DNA of 64,000 bases from Candidatus Mnemosynella biddleae (GCA_002011165.2 MTMI02000003.1:186001-250000), one strand, 5' to 3'. Shown: positions 1 to 10,162, counted from the first letter of the stretch. A program made the numbers and translations. Notes: generated from the sequence alone by a model not told the origin.

Positions 1-3
1 AGT

Positions 4-600
4 ATGAAAGGAATTCTAAAAGAGGCAGAGGCAGAGTTCGTTGACAATGTAATAATTTCCATTGATGGGAGAGAGCCTCAGGAAGTTATAAAAGAACTTA
101 CTGGAGTGAAGAAACCAGATGAAGAAGAATTTCTTGGAAAATTAAGCTCAGGAAAATTCGAAGTGCAAATTCCATACACTATAAACTTCGTTAATAAAAA
201 GACTGGAGGTTCATTTTACACAGGAGCTGCTCCTTATTACCCATTTGACCTATATCCAATTATTTTTGATACAAAAAACTTAGATAACAAAATATTTTTG
301 GGATATGAACCGTTCTATGGAAGAATAACCGATTTTGTTCGATGTATAGAAAGCTTAAAAGAGCCTTCGAAATTCGATTTCATTCTATTAGATGTTAGTA
401 GTATACTCGCATTTGGGGAATACGCATATAATTATCGTGATTTCATAAGAGATAAATGCAAAGATAATTATTTCGGCATTTTTACTGCGGCCCCATGTGC
501 TTATTTGCCAGAAAGATTCAAAAAGAGAAAATATATACCAGAAATTGAGAAAAATACCTATTTTACAGGAGGAGGGACAAACATAGTTATCGAGATTTGA
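4..600 (+). CDS. hypothetical protein
   Basis: 198-aa ORF with stop at 600; no recognised family motif. Confidence 0.55.
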   Translation: MKGILKEAEAEFVDNVIISIDGREPQEVIKELTGVKKPDEEEFLGKLSSGKFEVQIPYTINFVNKKTGGSFYTGAAPYYPFDLYPIIFDTKNLDNKIFLGYEPFYGRITDFVRCIESLKEPSKFDFILLDVSSILAFGEYAYNYRDFIRDKCKDNYFGIFTAAPCAYLPERFKKRKYIPEIEKNTYFTGGGTNIVIEI

Positions 601-803
601 TGGAAAAACAAAATTGAAAATTAAGAAGAGAAAATTTTATAGGGACTAAGTCACAATCCGTATAATACAGCCTTCTTGAAAACCTCTTCAGCCTTCATTT
701 TTCTTTTCCCTCCTTCTCCCTTTTCTAAAAACAATTAAAAAAAATAGTTTTACTTAAAGTCTAATGCGTAAATGTCTGCGCAAATATATGTGCAGATAGA
801 AAC

Positions 804-1700
804 TCAGCCTAGAAAATTCGCAAGACCCCAGAGGAGGAGAGAGGAGAAGGTTGTGAATGACATGACCTGAATTGCACAGAGATCCTCTTCTTCAATTTCC
901 CAATTTTTCTTTCTGAAATGGAGATATGTTTTCACAAAAAATAGAGAAAAAGGAACGATAAGAATCAGAGTTGAGAGTTTGAAGAGACCGAAAAAAGTCA
1001 GAAGGAAAATGGAGAGATAGTAGAGGATGAGAAAATGTGATGACCCTCTTAAAAGTAGAGAGGGTGAAAAGACGACTCCAAGAGTTCTCAAACCAGCATT
1101 TCTATCTTCAGTGATGTCTTTTATATCCTTCAAAAGGAGGGCAGAAAGACCGAAAAAAAGCATCGGAAAGGCAACTGCAAGACCCTTTTGAAGATTGTTA
1201 TCCATGATCAAATAAAGAGCAAGAGTGTAAGATGGAAATGCAATGGAATAAGTAATAACCTCTCCACGCCAGTCATCTTTTAACCGTTTGAAAAATTTTC
1301 CAAAAAAGACTCTATCCGAGTATATCCAAGTGAAAATTGCCCAAAGGATGAGAAAGATCGGAATAAGAGGATTTCGAAGATAAAGATAAATTAAAAGAGA
1401 GATGAGTATCGAGATTGCATAAAGAAGAATTGAAATTAAGATTGCATGCTCCTTCTTCAGAACTCCAAGCGTGAGAATGTTATCTGCATATCCTCTGTCA
1501 TACTCCATGTCATTTGTGTGATTCCAGAAGATAGATGCCCATATGCTCGGATAAGTCAGAGCGAGAGCATAGAGGAAGGGGAGAAGATTGAAATTTCGAA
1601 GCTCATTGGAGAGAAGAAAGAGAGAGATTGTAAACACTGGGATTGGTGCGAAAACGGATTTCGGTTTGTTGAAAAGTTTTAGAAGTTCGAGGAGGAGCAT
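804..1700 (-). CDS. UbiA-family prenyltransferase (membrane)
   Basis: Hydrophobic multi-TM protein with NHTNDMEYDRG (NxxxDxxxD-like) and DIKDITEDRNAGLRTL motifs; start likely the ATG at 1700 rather than the ORF start at 1859. Confidence 0.8.
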   Translation of the reverse strand: MLLLELLKLFNKPKSVFAPIPVFTISLFLLSNELRNFNLLPFLYALALTYPSIWASIFWNHTNDMEYDRGYADNILTLGVLKKEHAILISILLYAISILISLLIYLYLRNPLIPIFLILWAIFTWIYSDRVFFGKFFKRLKDDWRGEVITYSIAFPSYTLALYLIMDNNLQKGLAVAFPMLFFGLSALLLKDIKDITEDRNAGLRTLGVVFSPSLLLRGSSHFLILYYLSIFLLTFFGLFKLSTLILIVPFSLFFVKTYLHFRKKNWEIEEEDLCAIQVMSFTTFSSLLLWGLANFLG

Positions 1701-1710
1701 CGATAACTTA

Positions 1711-1728
1711 TTTATTCTTAAGAATAAA
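1711..1728. promoter_or_regulatory. perfect 18-bp palindrome TTTATTCTTAAGAATAAA in divergent promoter region
   Basis: Self-complementary 9+9 bp between the UbiA start (1700) and the small ORF start (1747). Confidence 0.45.
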
Positions 1729-1746
1729 AAATTTCTCTGAGATAGC

Positions 1747-1968
1747 ATGAACGAAGAGATTGACGAGTTGTTGAGGAGAATCAACGAAGTTGAGGAAAAG
1801 TTGAGCAGAGTGGATAATGTGGAGGAAGTTCTCAGAGAGGTTGTTGAAATAACGATCAAAACAACTGAAATTCTCCTTCGAATTTTAGAGTCAAAACTTG
1901 GAAATTTAGACGAGGAAGAGATTGAGAAATTAAAAGAGATTGCGGATAAAATTAGAATAATCTCTTAA
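1747..1968 (+). CDS. small acidic coiled-coil protein
   Basis: 73 aa, heptad-rich (IDELLRRINEVEEKLSRVDNVEEVLREVVEI); divergent from UbiA. Confidence 0.6.
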   Translation: MNEEIDELLRRINEVEEKLSRVDNVEEVLREVVEITIKTTEILLRILESKLGNLDEEEIEKLKEIADKIRIIS

Positions 1969-1969
1969 A

Positions 1970-3139
1970 TTAATACGTGTTGAAACCCTCTATGATAATA
2001 TCCGAAGTTATTTCAGAGTTAGGTTTTATTTCCACCCCTGGCCAGATTTTCACCCCAGAGTGAATTACAGAATTCTCGCCTATCCTGACACCTTTTCCTA
2101 TCACTGCTCCATTCTCTATTACACACCCATCACCAACTTCTACATCTTCGTCGAGGATCGAAGATGATATTCTGCAATTTCTACCAATTTCAACTCTCTG
2201 GAAAAGATGTGAAGAGATTACACTCGAATTCTTTCCAATCACACATGAAGAACCGAGAGAAGAATAAGGGCCGATAAGAGAGCTTTCTTCGATAATGCAT
2301 CCCTCTCCTATCATTGAAGGGCCAACAACTCTTGAATTTCTTCCTAAACTCACCTCTCCTTCCATTCTCACAGGTCCATTCACTCTAGCACCTTCAATTC
2401 TCACGTTTCCGCTTATCGTTGTTTGATTCATAGATTCGAGCATCCACCTGCCAGCAGAAAGATATGACTCCGGATTTCCGATGTCACTCCACATCTGAGG
2501 AGAGAACCAGGCATAAATCTTCTCCCCTTCTTCAAGAAGCATTGGGAAGAGGTTCTTTGCAAAATCAAATTCTTCTCTGGGAGGTATCCAGTCAAGGATC
2601 TCAGAATCTAGCACATAAATTCCAGTGCTTGTAACCACACTGAAAATTTCTCCAACTTTTGGTTTTTCCTTGAATCTGAGAATTCTGAAATCGGAACTTA
2701 CGTCCATAATTCCGTACTCTCTCGGATCGCTTACGCACGTAACTGCTATCGTCGCTATTCCATCATGAGAATCGTGGAAGCGAAACATTTCTCTGAGATT
2801 CAATCTCGTTATGTGATCCCCAGCACCCACGAGGAAGTAATCGCAATCATCAAGATGTTTCTCCGCATTTTTTACGCTTCCAGCTGTTCCGAGCCTGACG
2901 TCTTCGTAAACGTATGTTAGAGAGACTCCGATAAATGAACCATCCCCGAAAAAATTTTCTAACATCTTTCCTTTATAACCCAAAGTCACCACAATATCTG
3001 TGAAACCTTGGGAATAAAGATGCTCCAAAAGATGCTGAAAAACTGGTTTATTGAGGATTGGAATCAAGGGCTTCGGTCGAACGAGGGTGAGAGGTCTCAG
3101 TCTTGTTCCTTCGCCCCCACACATTATACAGGCTTTCAT
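1970..3139 (-). CDS. bifunctional sugar-1-phosphate nucleotidyltransferase / mannose-1-phosphate guanylyltransferase-like with left-handed beta-helix
   Basis: N-term MKACIMCGGEGTRLRPLTLVRPKPLIPILNKP signature; C-terminal hexapeptide repeats. Confidence 0.9.
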   Translation of the reverse strand: MKACIMCGGEGTRLRPLTLVRPKPLIPILNKPVFQHLLEHLYSQGFTDIVVTLGYKGKMLENFFGDGSFIGVSLTYVYEDVRLGTAGSVKNAEKHLDDCDYFLVGAGDHITRLNLREMFRFHDSHDGIATIAVTCVSDPREYGIMDVSSDFRILRFKEKPKVGEIFSVVTSTGIYVLDSEILDWIPPREEFDFAKNLFPMLLEEGEKIYAWFSPQMWSDIGNPESYLSAGRWMLESMNQTTISGNVRIEGARVNGPVRMEGEVSLGRNSRVVGPSMIGEGCIIEESSLIGPYSSLGSSCVIGKNSSVISSHLFQRVEIGRNCRISSSILDEDVEVGDGCVIENGAVIGKGVRIGENSVIHSGVKIWPGVEIKPNSEITSDIIIEGFNTY

Positions 3140-3173
3140 TAAACAAGAAATTTAAAACCACGAGTATAAATTG

Positions 3174-3440
3174 ATGACGATGGTGAAAATCAGGATTATG
3201 GGAGAAGGAACTTTTCTTGTAAAAGACTTTGAGAAATTGAGAGAGTTAGAGAGAGAACTAAGAAGATCTTTAAACGAAGAAGAAAAATTCAGGGATATAT
3301 ATAAGAAGATGCTTGAGAAGATCAGAAAAGGAGAGAGAATGAGAGAGAAAGCGGATTTTGTTCTTCCTCCAGAAGAAATTAGAATGGAAGATGTGAAAAA
3401 ATTCTTCAAAAACAGAATCTTCAGAGATGACCTTTTCTAA
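3174..3440 (+). CDS. small conserved-looking hypothetical protein
   Basis: ~88 aa charged ORF; overlaps convergently with the phosphoesterase stop. Confidence 0.55.
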   Translation: MTMVKIRIMGEGTFLVKDFEKLRELERELRRSLNEEEKFRDIYKKMLEKIRKGERMREKADFVLPPEEIRMEDVKKFFKNRIFRDDLF

Positions 3441-4113
3441 CGATCTCTATAAGCCTTTCGGGAAATTCCTCTTCCTTCATTCTTCTTTCAAACTCCTCGA
3501 ATGGATATTCCACCCTTTTGAATTCAATTGAGTTATCGGAGGTTTCAAGAATGCAGAATGAGGCTCTCCAATCGCCGTCTCTTGGATGTCCAACACTTCC
3601 TGGATTTACAAGAGTGAAGAATGGTGTCTCTCGAAGAAATGGAATGTGAGAGTGACCGCAGAATATGAAATCGGAGATGATCTGAGGGAATGCATCTTCA
3701 ATTTCCTCATCAGAGGAATCAGAATCAAAATACTCATAAAGCGGATTTCTAAATGTTGCATGAACGCCATAGACTGTAACTCCTTCGATCTTCATACCCC
3801 TCGCAACCGGAAGGGAGGATAGGAATTCCATATCAGAGTCGCTCATCCTCAAAAGGGTGAGTTCGTGCGTTATCTCTGCAAGCTTCTCCATCTCTTTCAT
3901 GCATCCCGGAGAACTAAAGGAGCTCAGAGCATGATCATGATTTCCTCTAACCCCAAGAATGAGAGAATCTCTGAGAAGATCTATGCACTCGGGGACATCT
4001 GGACCGTAACCTGCTATATCACCGAGAAAGACGACTCCATCGTTATCCTCCTCCAAGACTCTTTTTAGAGCAGGAAGATTCCCGTGAACATCGGAGATTA
4101 CAAGGAGTTTCAT
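3421..4113 (-). CDS. metallophosphoesterase (YfcE/MJ0936-like)
   Basis: MKLLVISDVHGNLPAL, FLGDIAGYGP, GNHD, GHSH motifs. Confidence 0.9.
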   Translation of the reverse strand: MKLLVISDVHGNLPALKRVLEEDNDGVVFLGDIAGYGPDVPECIDLLRDSLILGVRGNHDHALSSFSSPGCMKEMEKLAEITHELTLLRMSDSDMEFLSSLPVARGMKIEGVTVYGVHATFRNPLYEYFDSDSSDEEIEDAFPQIISDFIFCGHSHIPFLRETPFFTLVNPGSVGHPRDGDWRASFCILETSDNSIEFKRVEYPFEEFERRMKEEEFPERLIEIVRKGHL

Positions 4114-4143
4114 AAAAGAAGATCGCCTCCTTAAGAAGATAAA

Positions 4144-5181
4144 TCATTCGCCTGAAATTTTGAATCTCAGAAGAGCGGAGACCCCTCCGAGGTGTGCCAG
4201 TCTCTTTCCTGGCTCGAACTCAGTGCTGAAAATAACGTATTTTCCTCCTTTTTGTTCCACTTCACGAATGAGTTTTTCTCCTTCTTCAGTCATAGCCATT
4301 TCGTCGGTTATAAGCAGTGTTTCCACTGCTCCAATTTCTGAGGCCTCCTTAACTTCCTGAAGTCCATAAGAGGCAAGACCTTCTTTTGCAATCTCTTTCA
4401 TCAGCTCGTCGAAAAGCTTCGTCTCTTTTACGAGCCTCATATCACTCAGAATCTTTTCAACAGAGCCCCTTCTCAATACTTCCTGATACCCGCTGATTCC
4501 CGTAGAACTCGTATCCACTGAGAAAGCCTTTTTTCTAAGTTCAGGTAAGAACTCCTCCATCACTTTAAGTAATTCTTCTTTCACAAATCCCGGGCCTGCG
4601 ACGATGATACTATCGACCTCATTTGCTGAGATTTCGAGTTGTTTCACAACTTCAACGAAAAACTCTCTCCTCGTGCCTCCAGCTCTCTTCCCAGAGGATC
4701 CTCTTATCTCCACTATTTCCTCCACTCCGTAGTCTCTCAGAGCTCCAATAGTTGCGTATCCCTCTTCAATCGTAACAATTGCAACTTTTGGTCTTCGTGA
4801 TGCTCTTACCGCCTCTTCAATCCTCTTAAGCTGATAATCCTTCCAAAATTTGATAATAGACAGATCTCTCCCGGGCTCGATATTCAGGGTATGATGAGCT
4901 CCAGAATCTATTCCATCCTCAATCACTCCGTGAATCCTCAATCTTTTTGAGAATTTCTGAAACTCCACTTTCTCAACTCTAATCCCCAATCTCACTGGTT
5001 TTTTCTCAACACTTTCTGGTCTGATTTTATCGGTTGCACCTTCAACCTTTCTGAGAGTTTGAGCATAGACGAAATCTCCCTTTTCTATAAGGAACTTCAA
5101 ATGCCAGAGATCATCAAGAGATTCTGGAACTAGAGTTATTTCTCCATCTCTTCCCTTCAACCTCTTTTTAATCACTCTCAA
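4144..5181 (-). CDS. pelA: mRNA surveillance protein Pelota
   Basis: eRF1-like architecture: MRVIKKRLKGRDGEITLVPESLDDLWHLKFLI...DGIDSGAHHTLNIEPGRDLSI...IIVAGPGFVKEEL. Confidence 0.92.
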   Translation of the reverse strand: MRVIKKRLKGRDGEITLVPESLDDLWHLKFLIEKGDFVYAQTLRKVEGATDKIRPESVEKKPVRLGIRVEKVEFQKFSKRLRIHGVIEDGIDSGAHHTLNIEPGRDLSIIKFWKDYQLKRIEEAVRASRRPKVAIVTIEEGYATIGALRDYGVEEIVEIRGSSGKRAGGTRREFFVEVVKQLEISANEVDSIIVAGPGFVKEELLKVMEEFLPELRKKAFSVDTSSTGISGYQEVLRRGSVEKILSDMRLVKETKLFDELMKEIAKEGLASYGLQEVKEASEIGAVETLLITDEMAMTEEGEKLIREVEQKGGKYVIFSTEFEPGKRLAHLGGVSALLRFKISGE

Positions 5182-7063
5182 CTATCATCACTCCTCCCGG
5201 TGGAAGAATTTTAAGAACTTCTGATGGAGATGCTACCTCTCTCACAATTCTTCTATCTTCAGGATCACAGAGACTCAGAAAGATTTCGTGAATTTTCTTG
5301 GATGCAACATTCTTCTCAAGATCTCCAGGAATGATTGAAATATGGTATTTACACCGCTTAAATACTGCACTCTCTGGACCACACATCAATCTTGTCTCCT
5401 CATCGATTTCGATTCCTATGCTGAGTTTCAGCGGAACATTTCTCAGATAATTCCTCTCACCACGAATTACAAAAGCACCTTTTGGCAGATACTCACCACT
5501 CTCAGGTGTTTTAGAGACTTGAGAAGGATGAACCCAGTAGCAATTCCCCGAATAAGCTCCTGCTTTCCAAAAAGAAGAATAAGAAACAGAAAAAATTGCA
5601 GTTTCATAAAGAGTCTTATCTCCAACTCTTCTTCCCTCTGTTTTCACGATCACGGCTGGTGCTCCGTGAACATCTGCATGGAAGAACAGATCGTGTTTCT
5701 CCATATGTTTCTTCACGAGTTCCTCATTGGTATCTGCATCTCTTCCTCCAACAACAAGAAAGTCCTCGGAAGAGATGAACCAGCGGTATCGATAATACCA
5801 TCTATCTTTTCTCCTTACTGCTCTCTGGGGGATTACTAAATTGACTTCTGGTTTGTAGGACTCAAGTTTCTTCGAGGTTTCCTGAAGAGCTCTGAGAGCT
5901 CCTTCCTTCTTGATCTTCATCGTTTTAGCCTTTTCGTAAAAAACGGAGGCATTTTTTTCAACACTTAGATCATATCTCAGAGGAATTTCTTTTCCAAGAG
6001 CAGAAATGTAAACAACCTTTTTTTTCTTGTCAATTCTCTTTATTTTCGGATGAGATTTAGAGAGAGACGCATCTTTCAAAATTTCCAGAACCTCGGTGTA
6101 GTTTTCGTAAATCCAATCTCCAAGCTTAGCGTAAAACTCGCTTTCCATTTCCAACTTCTTTACCGCTTTTTCCTGCTGTTCCTTCTGGCGAAGAAGTTTT
6201 GTTTTTCTCTCATCCTCGAATTCTTCAAGACCTCGTTTAAGCATTAGGGAGGAGAAGTACTTATCGAGGGCCTCCTGAAAGGAGGGAAATATTTCTTTTT
6301 CAAAAGATTCATACCGCAGAAGAGAGATTGGAGTAACATCCACGAGCTCTTCTCCTTTCCTCACGATTTGAGGCTCAGGAGAGGATTCAATAGAGGAGAA
6401 AATTGATCTCATGGAATCGTAAAGTCTCTCCAAGTCACTTTCTTTAATCTCCTCAATTTTCGTGTTCTTCTCCACTCCGGCTCTCAGGCAGATCTCCTCT
6501 GCATAAATCCCTCCGAAATTCAGCTTTGTGGCGATACTCCTGACAACATCAGAAGACGATGAGAGGAGAATTTCCTTAAACCTCTCATAACTCATCTCGT
6601 AAGAGTTCTCCGAACCCGGAGGATAACAATAAACTTCCCCTCTTCTCAGAATTCTCGTGCTAACCTCAACCGGTTTCATGAGAGTGATGATTTGATGGTT
6701 CTCATCGAGAAGTAGAACGTTACCTTTGTGAAACATCTCCGCAACTATTGAGAATTTGTTCTCTCGCTCAATATCAATTTCGACAATTCTGTCAAACTCG
6801 TGCTGTCTGATTTCTCTGATTTTTCCTCCAGAAAGATGTTTTCTCAGAGACATAGCAAAGTTTGATGGGAATTTCGGTGCTGGGAGAGGAAATTCGGTCT
6901 TATGAATTCTGTTTGACGCAACAACGAAATCCACCCGCCCTTCCCCAGGAGATCTGAGTTTGAACCTCAATTCGGATGGAGTTGGCTGGTAAATTTTGTC
7001 AACCCATGAGTCTACGAGAGTTTTCAGCTCTCTCACAGATGCATAAACATCTACGCTAGACAT
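5168..7063 (-). CDS. rqcH: NFACT family protein (Rqc2/NEMF/RqcH homolog)
   Basis: NFACT-N ...MSSVDVYASVRELKTLVDSWVDKIYQP..., NFACT-R WYYRYRWFISSEDFLVVGGRDADTNEELVKKHMEKHDLFFHADVHGAP; start likely 7063 or 7075. Confidence 0.9.
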   Translation of the reverse strand: MSSVDVYASVRELKTLVDSWVDKIYQPTPSELRFKLRSPGEGRVDFVVASNRIHKTEFPLPAPKFPSNFAMSLRKHLSGGKIREIRQHEFDRIVEIDIERENKFSIVAEMFHKGNVLLLDENHQIITLMKPVEVSTRILRRGEVYCYPPGSENSYEMSYERFKEILLSSSSDVVRSIATKLNFGGIYAEEICLRAGVEKNTKIEEIKESDLERLYDSMRSIFSSIESSPEPQIVRKGEELVDVTPISLLRYESFEKEIFPSFQEALDKYFSSLMLKRGLEEFEDERKTKLLRQKEQQEKAVKKLEMESEFYAKLGDWIYENYTEVLEILKDASLSKSHPKIKRIDKKKKVVYISALGKEIPLRYDLSVEKNASVFYEKAKTMKIKKEGALRALQETSKKLESYKPEVNLVIPQRAVRRKDRWYYRYRWFISSEDFLVVGGRDADTNEELVKKHMEKHDLFFHADVHGAPAVIVKTEGRRVGDKTLYETAIFSVSYSSFWKAGAYSGNCYWVHPSQVSKTPESGEYLPKGAFVIRGERNYLRNVPLKLSIGIEIDEETRLMCGPESAVFKRCKYHISIIPGDLEKNVASKKIHEIFLSLCDPEDRRIVREVASPSEVLKILPPGGVMIVESD

Positions 7064-7164
7064 TTCCTCCTTCATCTTGAGAGAAGGTAGAAAGAAGAGG
7101 TTAAAGTTGTTTCGTTTAAAATTTTTATACGAGTAATTCCAATGCAATCCAAGGGAGTGAGAAG

Positions 7165-7524
7165 TTGGCAAAAAGAAGGAAGATCAAGAGAGAGAGGAGA
7201 GTTGAGGAGAGAGAGGAGGAGAGAAAGCCAATAATCGAATATAAACCTCCGAGTGAAGAGGAGAGGAGAGTTCTTTACAGAGAAGGACTTGTAAAAACTT
7301 TTCTTTCGAGCATTCTCGGGGTGATTGCAGGAGTGATCTCAGTGGAACTTGGAAGTTCTCTTCTCATTGTCGTAGGTCTTCTGATAGTTTTCACTATAGT
7401 TCAATACCCAATCTACACAAAAATTGGAATGAAAATGAAAGAATTTGGGAAAAAAGACTGGTTTTATGTTGGTTTTATGACTTTCGACTTCTGGCTTATA
7501 ACTTCAGTTCTAATGATGAACTGA
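7165..7524 (+). CDS. EMC6-like membrane protein
   Basis: TTG start; charged N-term then two to three TM helices; resembles archaeal EMC6/Rab5IP-like proteins. Confidence 0.6.
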   Translation: MAKRRKIKRERRVEEREEERKPIIEYKPPSEEERRVLYREGLVKTFLSSILGVIAGVISVELGSSLLIVVGLLIVFTIVQYPIYTKIGMKMKEFGKKDWFYVGFMTFDFWLITSVLMMN

Positions 7525-7528
7525 AGTT

Positions 7529-8050
7529 TTAACCTTTTATCAGCTCTGCTCCTTTATCAACAACTATGTAGCACGGAGTAGGAAGTTTATTGGCAGCTCT
7601 TCTGAGTGCTTCTTTCACAGCCAAAAAGTGCTGTGGAGTTGTTTCAACTGTCAGGATTCTCTGATCCGCTTTGACTCTTGCTGCTGTTCCCACGGGTTTT
7701 CCGAAAGCTCTTCTCATACCTTTGGATACTCTATCTGCACCTGCGCCAGTTGCAAGTTTGTTCTCTCTGAGGACGTGGTGTGGATAGACTCTAACCTTAA
7801 AGTGGAAGTTTGTTCTTCCAACCTTGGACATTAGATATTTATTTGCAGAGACTCTTGCGGCTTCGAGAGCTGTGTGGCGTATCTGACACGCCTCCCTAGA
7901 GACAAGGGAGACCGAAATTGGGAATTCGGCGGTAAGATTACCCATATCAAACTGGGGGATCTTAACTCCGGGAATTCCCCCTATATATTCCTTCCTCGTA
8001 TACGCAGGACCTTTAATCTCCCTGTACATTCTCCCGGGCTTCCTGACCAT
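7529..8050 (-). CDS. rpl10e: ribosomal protein L10e (uL16 family)
   Basis: [31 protein letters not shown]...[41 protein letters not shown]. Confidence 0.95.
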   Translation of the reverse strand: MVRKPGRMYREIKGPAYTRKEYIGGIPGVKIPQFDMGNLTAEFPISVSLVSREACQIRHTALEAARVSANKYLMSKVGRTNFHFKVRVYPHHVLRENKLATGAGADRVSKGMRRAFGKPVGTAARVKADQRILTVETTPQHFLAVKEALRRAANKLPTPCYIVVDKGAELIKG

Positions 8051-8084
8051 AAGAAGACCTCCGGGAAAAAGAGTGTAGTTGGAA

Positions 8085-8092
8085 TTTATAAA
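8085..8092 (-). promoter_or_regulatory. candidate BRE/TATA box of rpl10e
   Basis: Reverse strand AACCTTTATAAATTCC about 35-40 nt upstream of the L10e start. Confidence 0.5.
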
Positions 8093-8268
8093 GGTTATGA
8101 TATAATGAGCGGATAATTTTGATCCACTTAATCTTCCTTCATCCCCAATCAAACCACTCTTCTCCTCAAAATCTCACCTCAAAATCAATTCCTCTCATCA
8201 AATCAGGAATCTCATGCTCTTTCATCTCTCAACTCAAATTTTCTTTTAACTCAACAGTGTTAATGATG

Positions 8269-8316
8269 AATTCTGGTTGAGATTTCTTCATTTCAATCTT
8301 CTATCTCAACAGAATT
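8269..8316. repeat. inverted repeat / potential stem-loop (14-15 bp, one bulge)
   Basis: AATTCTGGTTGAGAT (8269-8283) vs ATCTCAACAGAATT (8303-8316). Confidence 0.6.
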
Positions 8317-8355
8317 TCTTCTTTTTCTCTTTTCTTCTCTTAAAAAGAAGAAATT
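8313..8355. repeat. perfect 14-bp inverted repeat
   Basis: AATTTCTTCTTTTT (8313-8326) vs AAAAAGAAGAAATT (8342-8355). Confidence 0.65.
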
Positions 8356-8426
8356 CTTAAAGGAAGTTCAAATTAAGAATCAGGGATATTTATAAATGAA
8401 TCTCAATACCTGAGCTAACAGACAGT

Positions 8427-9505
8427 ATGAAGTACATTGCGATACCCCGGACAGTTTATGTTCTTTTTTACCTTAGTAGAATGAACTTTCCAGCACTTAT
8501 ACCTGCCATAATCGAGAAATATGGATTTACAGCCACCCAGATGAGCATCGCCGCCTCATCACTCTTCTTAGCCTACACACTGTTTCAGAGGCCTTCAGGC
8601 TTTCTCCGAGATGGAGTTGGAGTTAGAATTGTTCTGACTGTCGGCACACTTTTGATTTCTGCTGGTACCTCATCATAACCACGTGGATCTTTCCAGCATC
8701 GTTCTTGGTATGTTCATCAACGGTATCTGACAGAGCACTGGCTCGGACCCACTGATGAAAATGAGCTCAAAGGGCAGAAGGAGAGCAATAACTCTGCTTG
8801 GTTCTTCTGTCTCTATAGGCACCTCTCTGGCATTCACTTTGGCAAAAACTCTGACAGAATACGACATAAAACTATCATTCTATGTCCCAGCACTCATAAT
8901 GCTTCTGTTGGCTGTAGTCCTCACACTTAAAGCACCAGAAAAGAGTGGAGGTGGGAGTTTCGCCTTCATCAGAGATTTCAGGATTCTCATACTATCGTTC
9001 ATCCAGTTGCCGTATTCTTTGCAATGATTGGAGCTTTCACTTGGGCTGCCCTCTACCTAACTACCTTTGGCGTTCCTTCCCTGAAGGCAGCTGGCTACGC
9101 ATCTATCTTCCTCTTGTCCGGTGTGATCGGTGCTATTATCGGAGGAATCTTTGTTGAGAGATTTGGAGAGAAGAAGACCATAATATGGAATTAACTGCTC
9201 GCTGCAGCATCATTTACAGCTTTGCCATTTCCCGAAGCCTACTTCAGGCAATTGTAATTCTTTTTATCGCTTCAATCTTTTTCGGATTTGGTGTTGGCGC
9301 CACATACTGGTTAGCCACCAAGATGGCCGGAGAAGAGAATTCCGCATCCGTTTCCAGCTTCCTAGCATTCTCTGGAAACGTTGGAAGTGTGGTCTCGGGT
9401 GTTTTATCAGGATTCCTGATTGATGTTGCTGGTTTCACTCCAGTCTTCTTAACATTCGCAGCAATCTTTGCCCTGAGTACCTTCGCATCCACAAAACTGA
9501 CCTAA
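8427..9505 (+). pseudogene. decayed major facilitator superfamily (MFS) transporter
   Basis: Consecutive MFS-like fragments in different frames: MKYIAIPRTVYVLFYLSRMNFPALIPAIIEKYGF..., TLLGSSVSIGTSLAFTLAKTL..., GVGATYWLATKMAGEENSASVSSFLAFSGNVGSVVSGVLSGFLIDVAGF. Confidence 0.85.
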
Positions 9506-9577
9506 GTGAATTAAAGAGTGGTTGCTCTAAATACTTTTACAGATGATGATCGGATGAATCTCCTGATAAAATACTCA

Positions 9578-10078
9578 TTAAGAGCCTCTGGAGACGTTTG
9601 AACATTTGAATTTTAATTTCTCTAACATTTTTATGTGTTTCTCCTCTTCTTCCACAAGCCAAGCTATTGTAGAGCGAAACTCCTCCACAGGAATCTCAAA
9701 AGCGTATTTTACTGCTTCCTCATCTATCTCTACTATCATTTTGTAAACGTCCCTTGCACTCTTTTCCAGATTTATTGCCTTATCTATGATTCTAAAATCG
9801 CTTTTATCAGAAGTTATTGGAGGAATGCTTCCAAAACTTTTTAATCTTTCCTCGATATAAGATGGGGGAGTTTTTCTCGCACTTCTTAAAATTCTTCTTA
9901 CCGCTTTTTCATGCTGAGAACTGTCGCGTCTGAGAACATTTGCAACTTCTCTGAGCTCATCAGAAGCGTAAAGAAATTCGGACCATAGTGTATTACTCTC
10001 TGCTTCGAGTTCTATCCACAGAGCCCTTATGAGTAGGTCCACGAGCACCTGAGCGTTTATCATGTAATCACTTTTCAA
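9578..10078 (-). CDS. ferritin-like/rubrerythrin-like helical protein
   Basis: Helical protein with spaced Glu/His (ALWIELEAESNTLWSEF...VEEEEKHIKMLEKL). Confidence 0.5.
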   Translation of the reverse strand: MKSDYMINAQVLVDLLIRALWIELEAESNTLWSEFLYASDELREVANVLRRDSSQHEKAVRRILRSARKTPPSYIEERLKSFGSIPPITSDKSDFRIIDKAINLEKSARDVYKMIVEIDEEAVKYAFEIPVEEFRSTIAWLVEEEEKHIKMLEKLKFKCSNVSRGS

Positions 10079-10162
10079 TTAAATCACCTTCTGAATCATT
10101 TCTTCTGTTAAATTTGTGTTTTTAGAATTAGCTTTTAAAAAGTTTATCTCAATTGCCAATTT

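Noticed and set aside
3152-3409. Minus-strand ORF opposite the 3174-3440 gene
   Set aside because: Low-complexity Ser/Leu/Phe composition typical of antisense to a charged helical protein.
9540-9597. Possible C/D box sRNA (ATGATGA ... CTGA)
   Set aside because: No convincing C'/D box pair or terminal stem, and it overlaps the end of the 9578-10078 gene.
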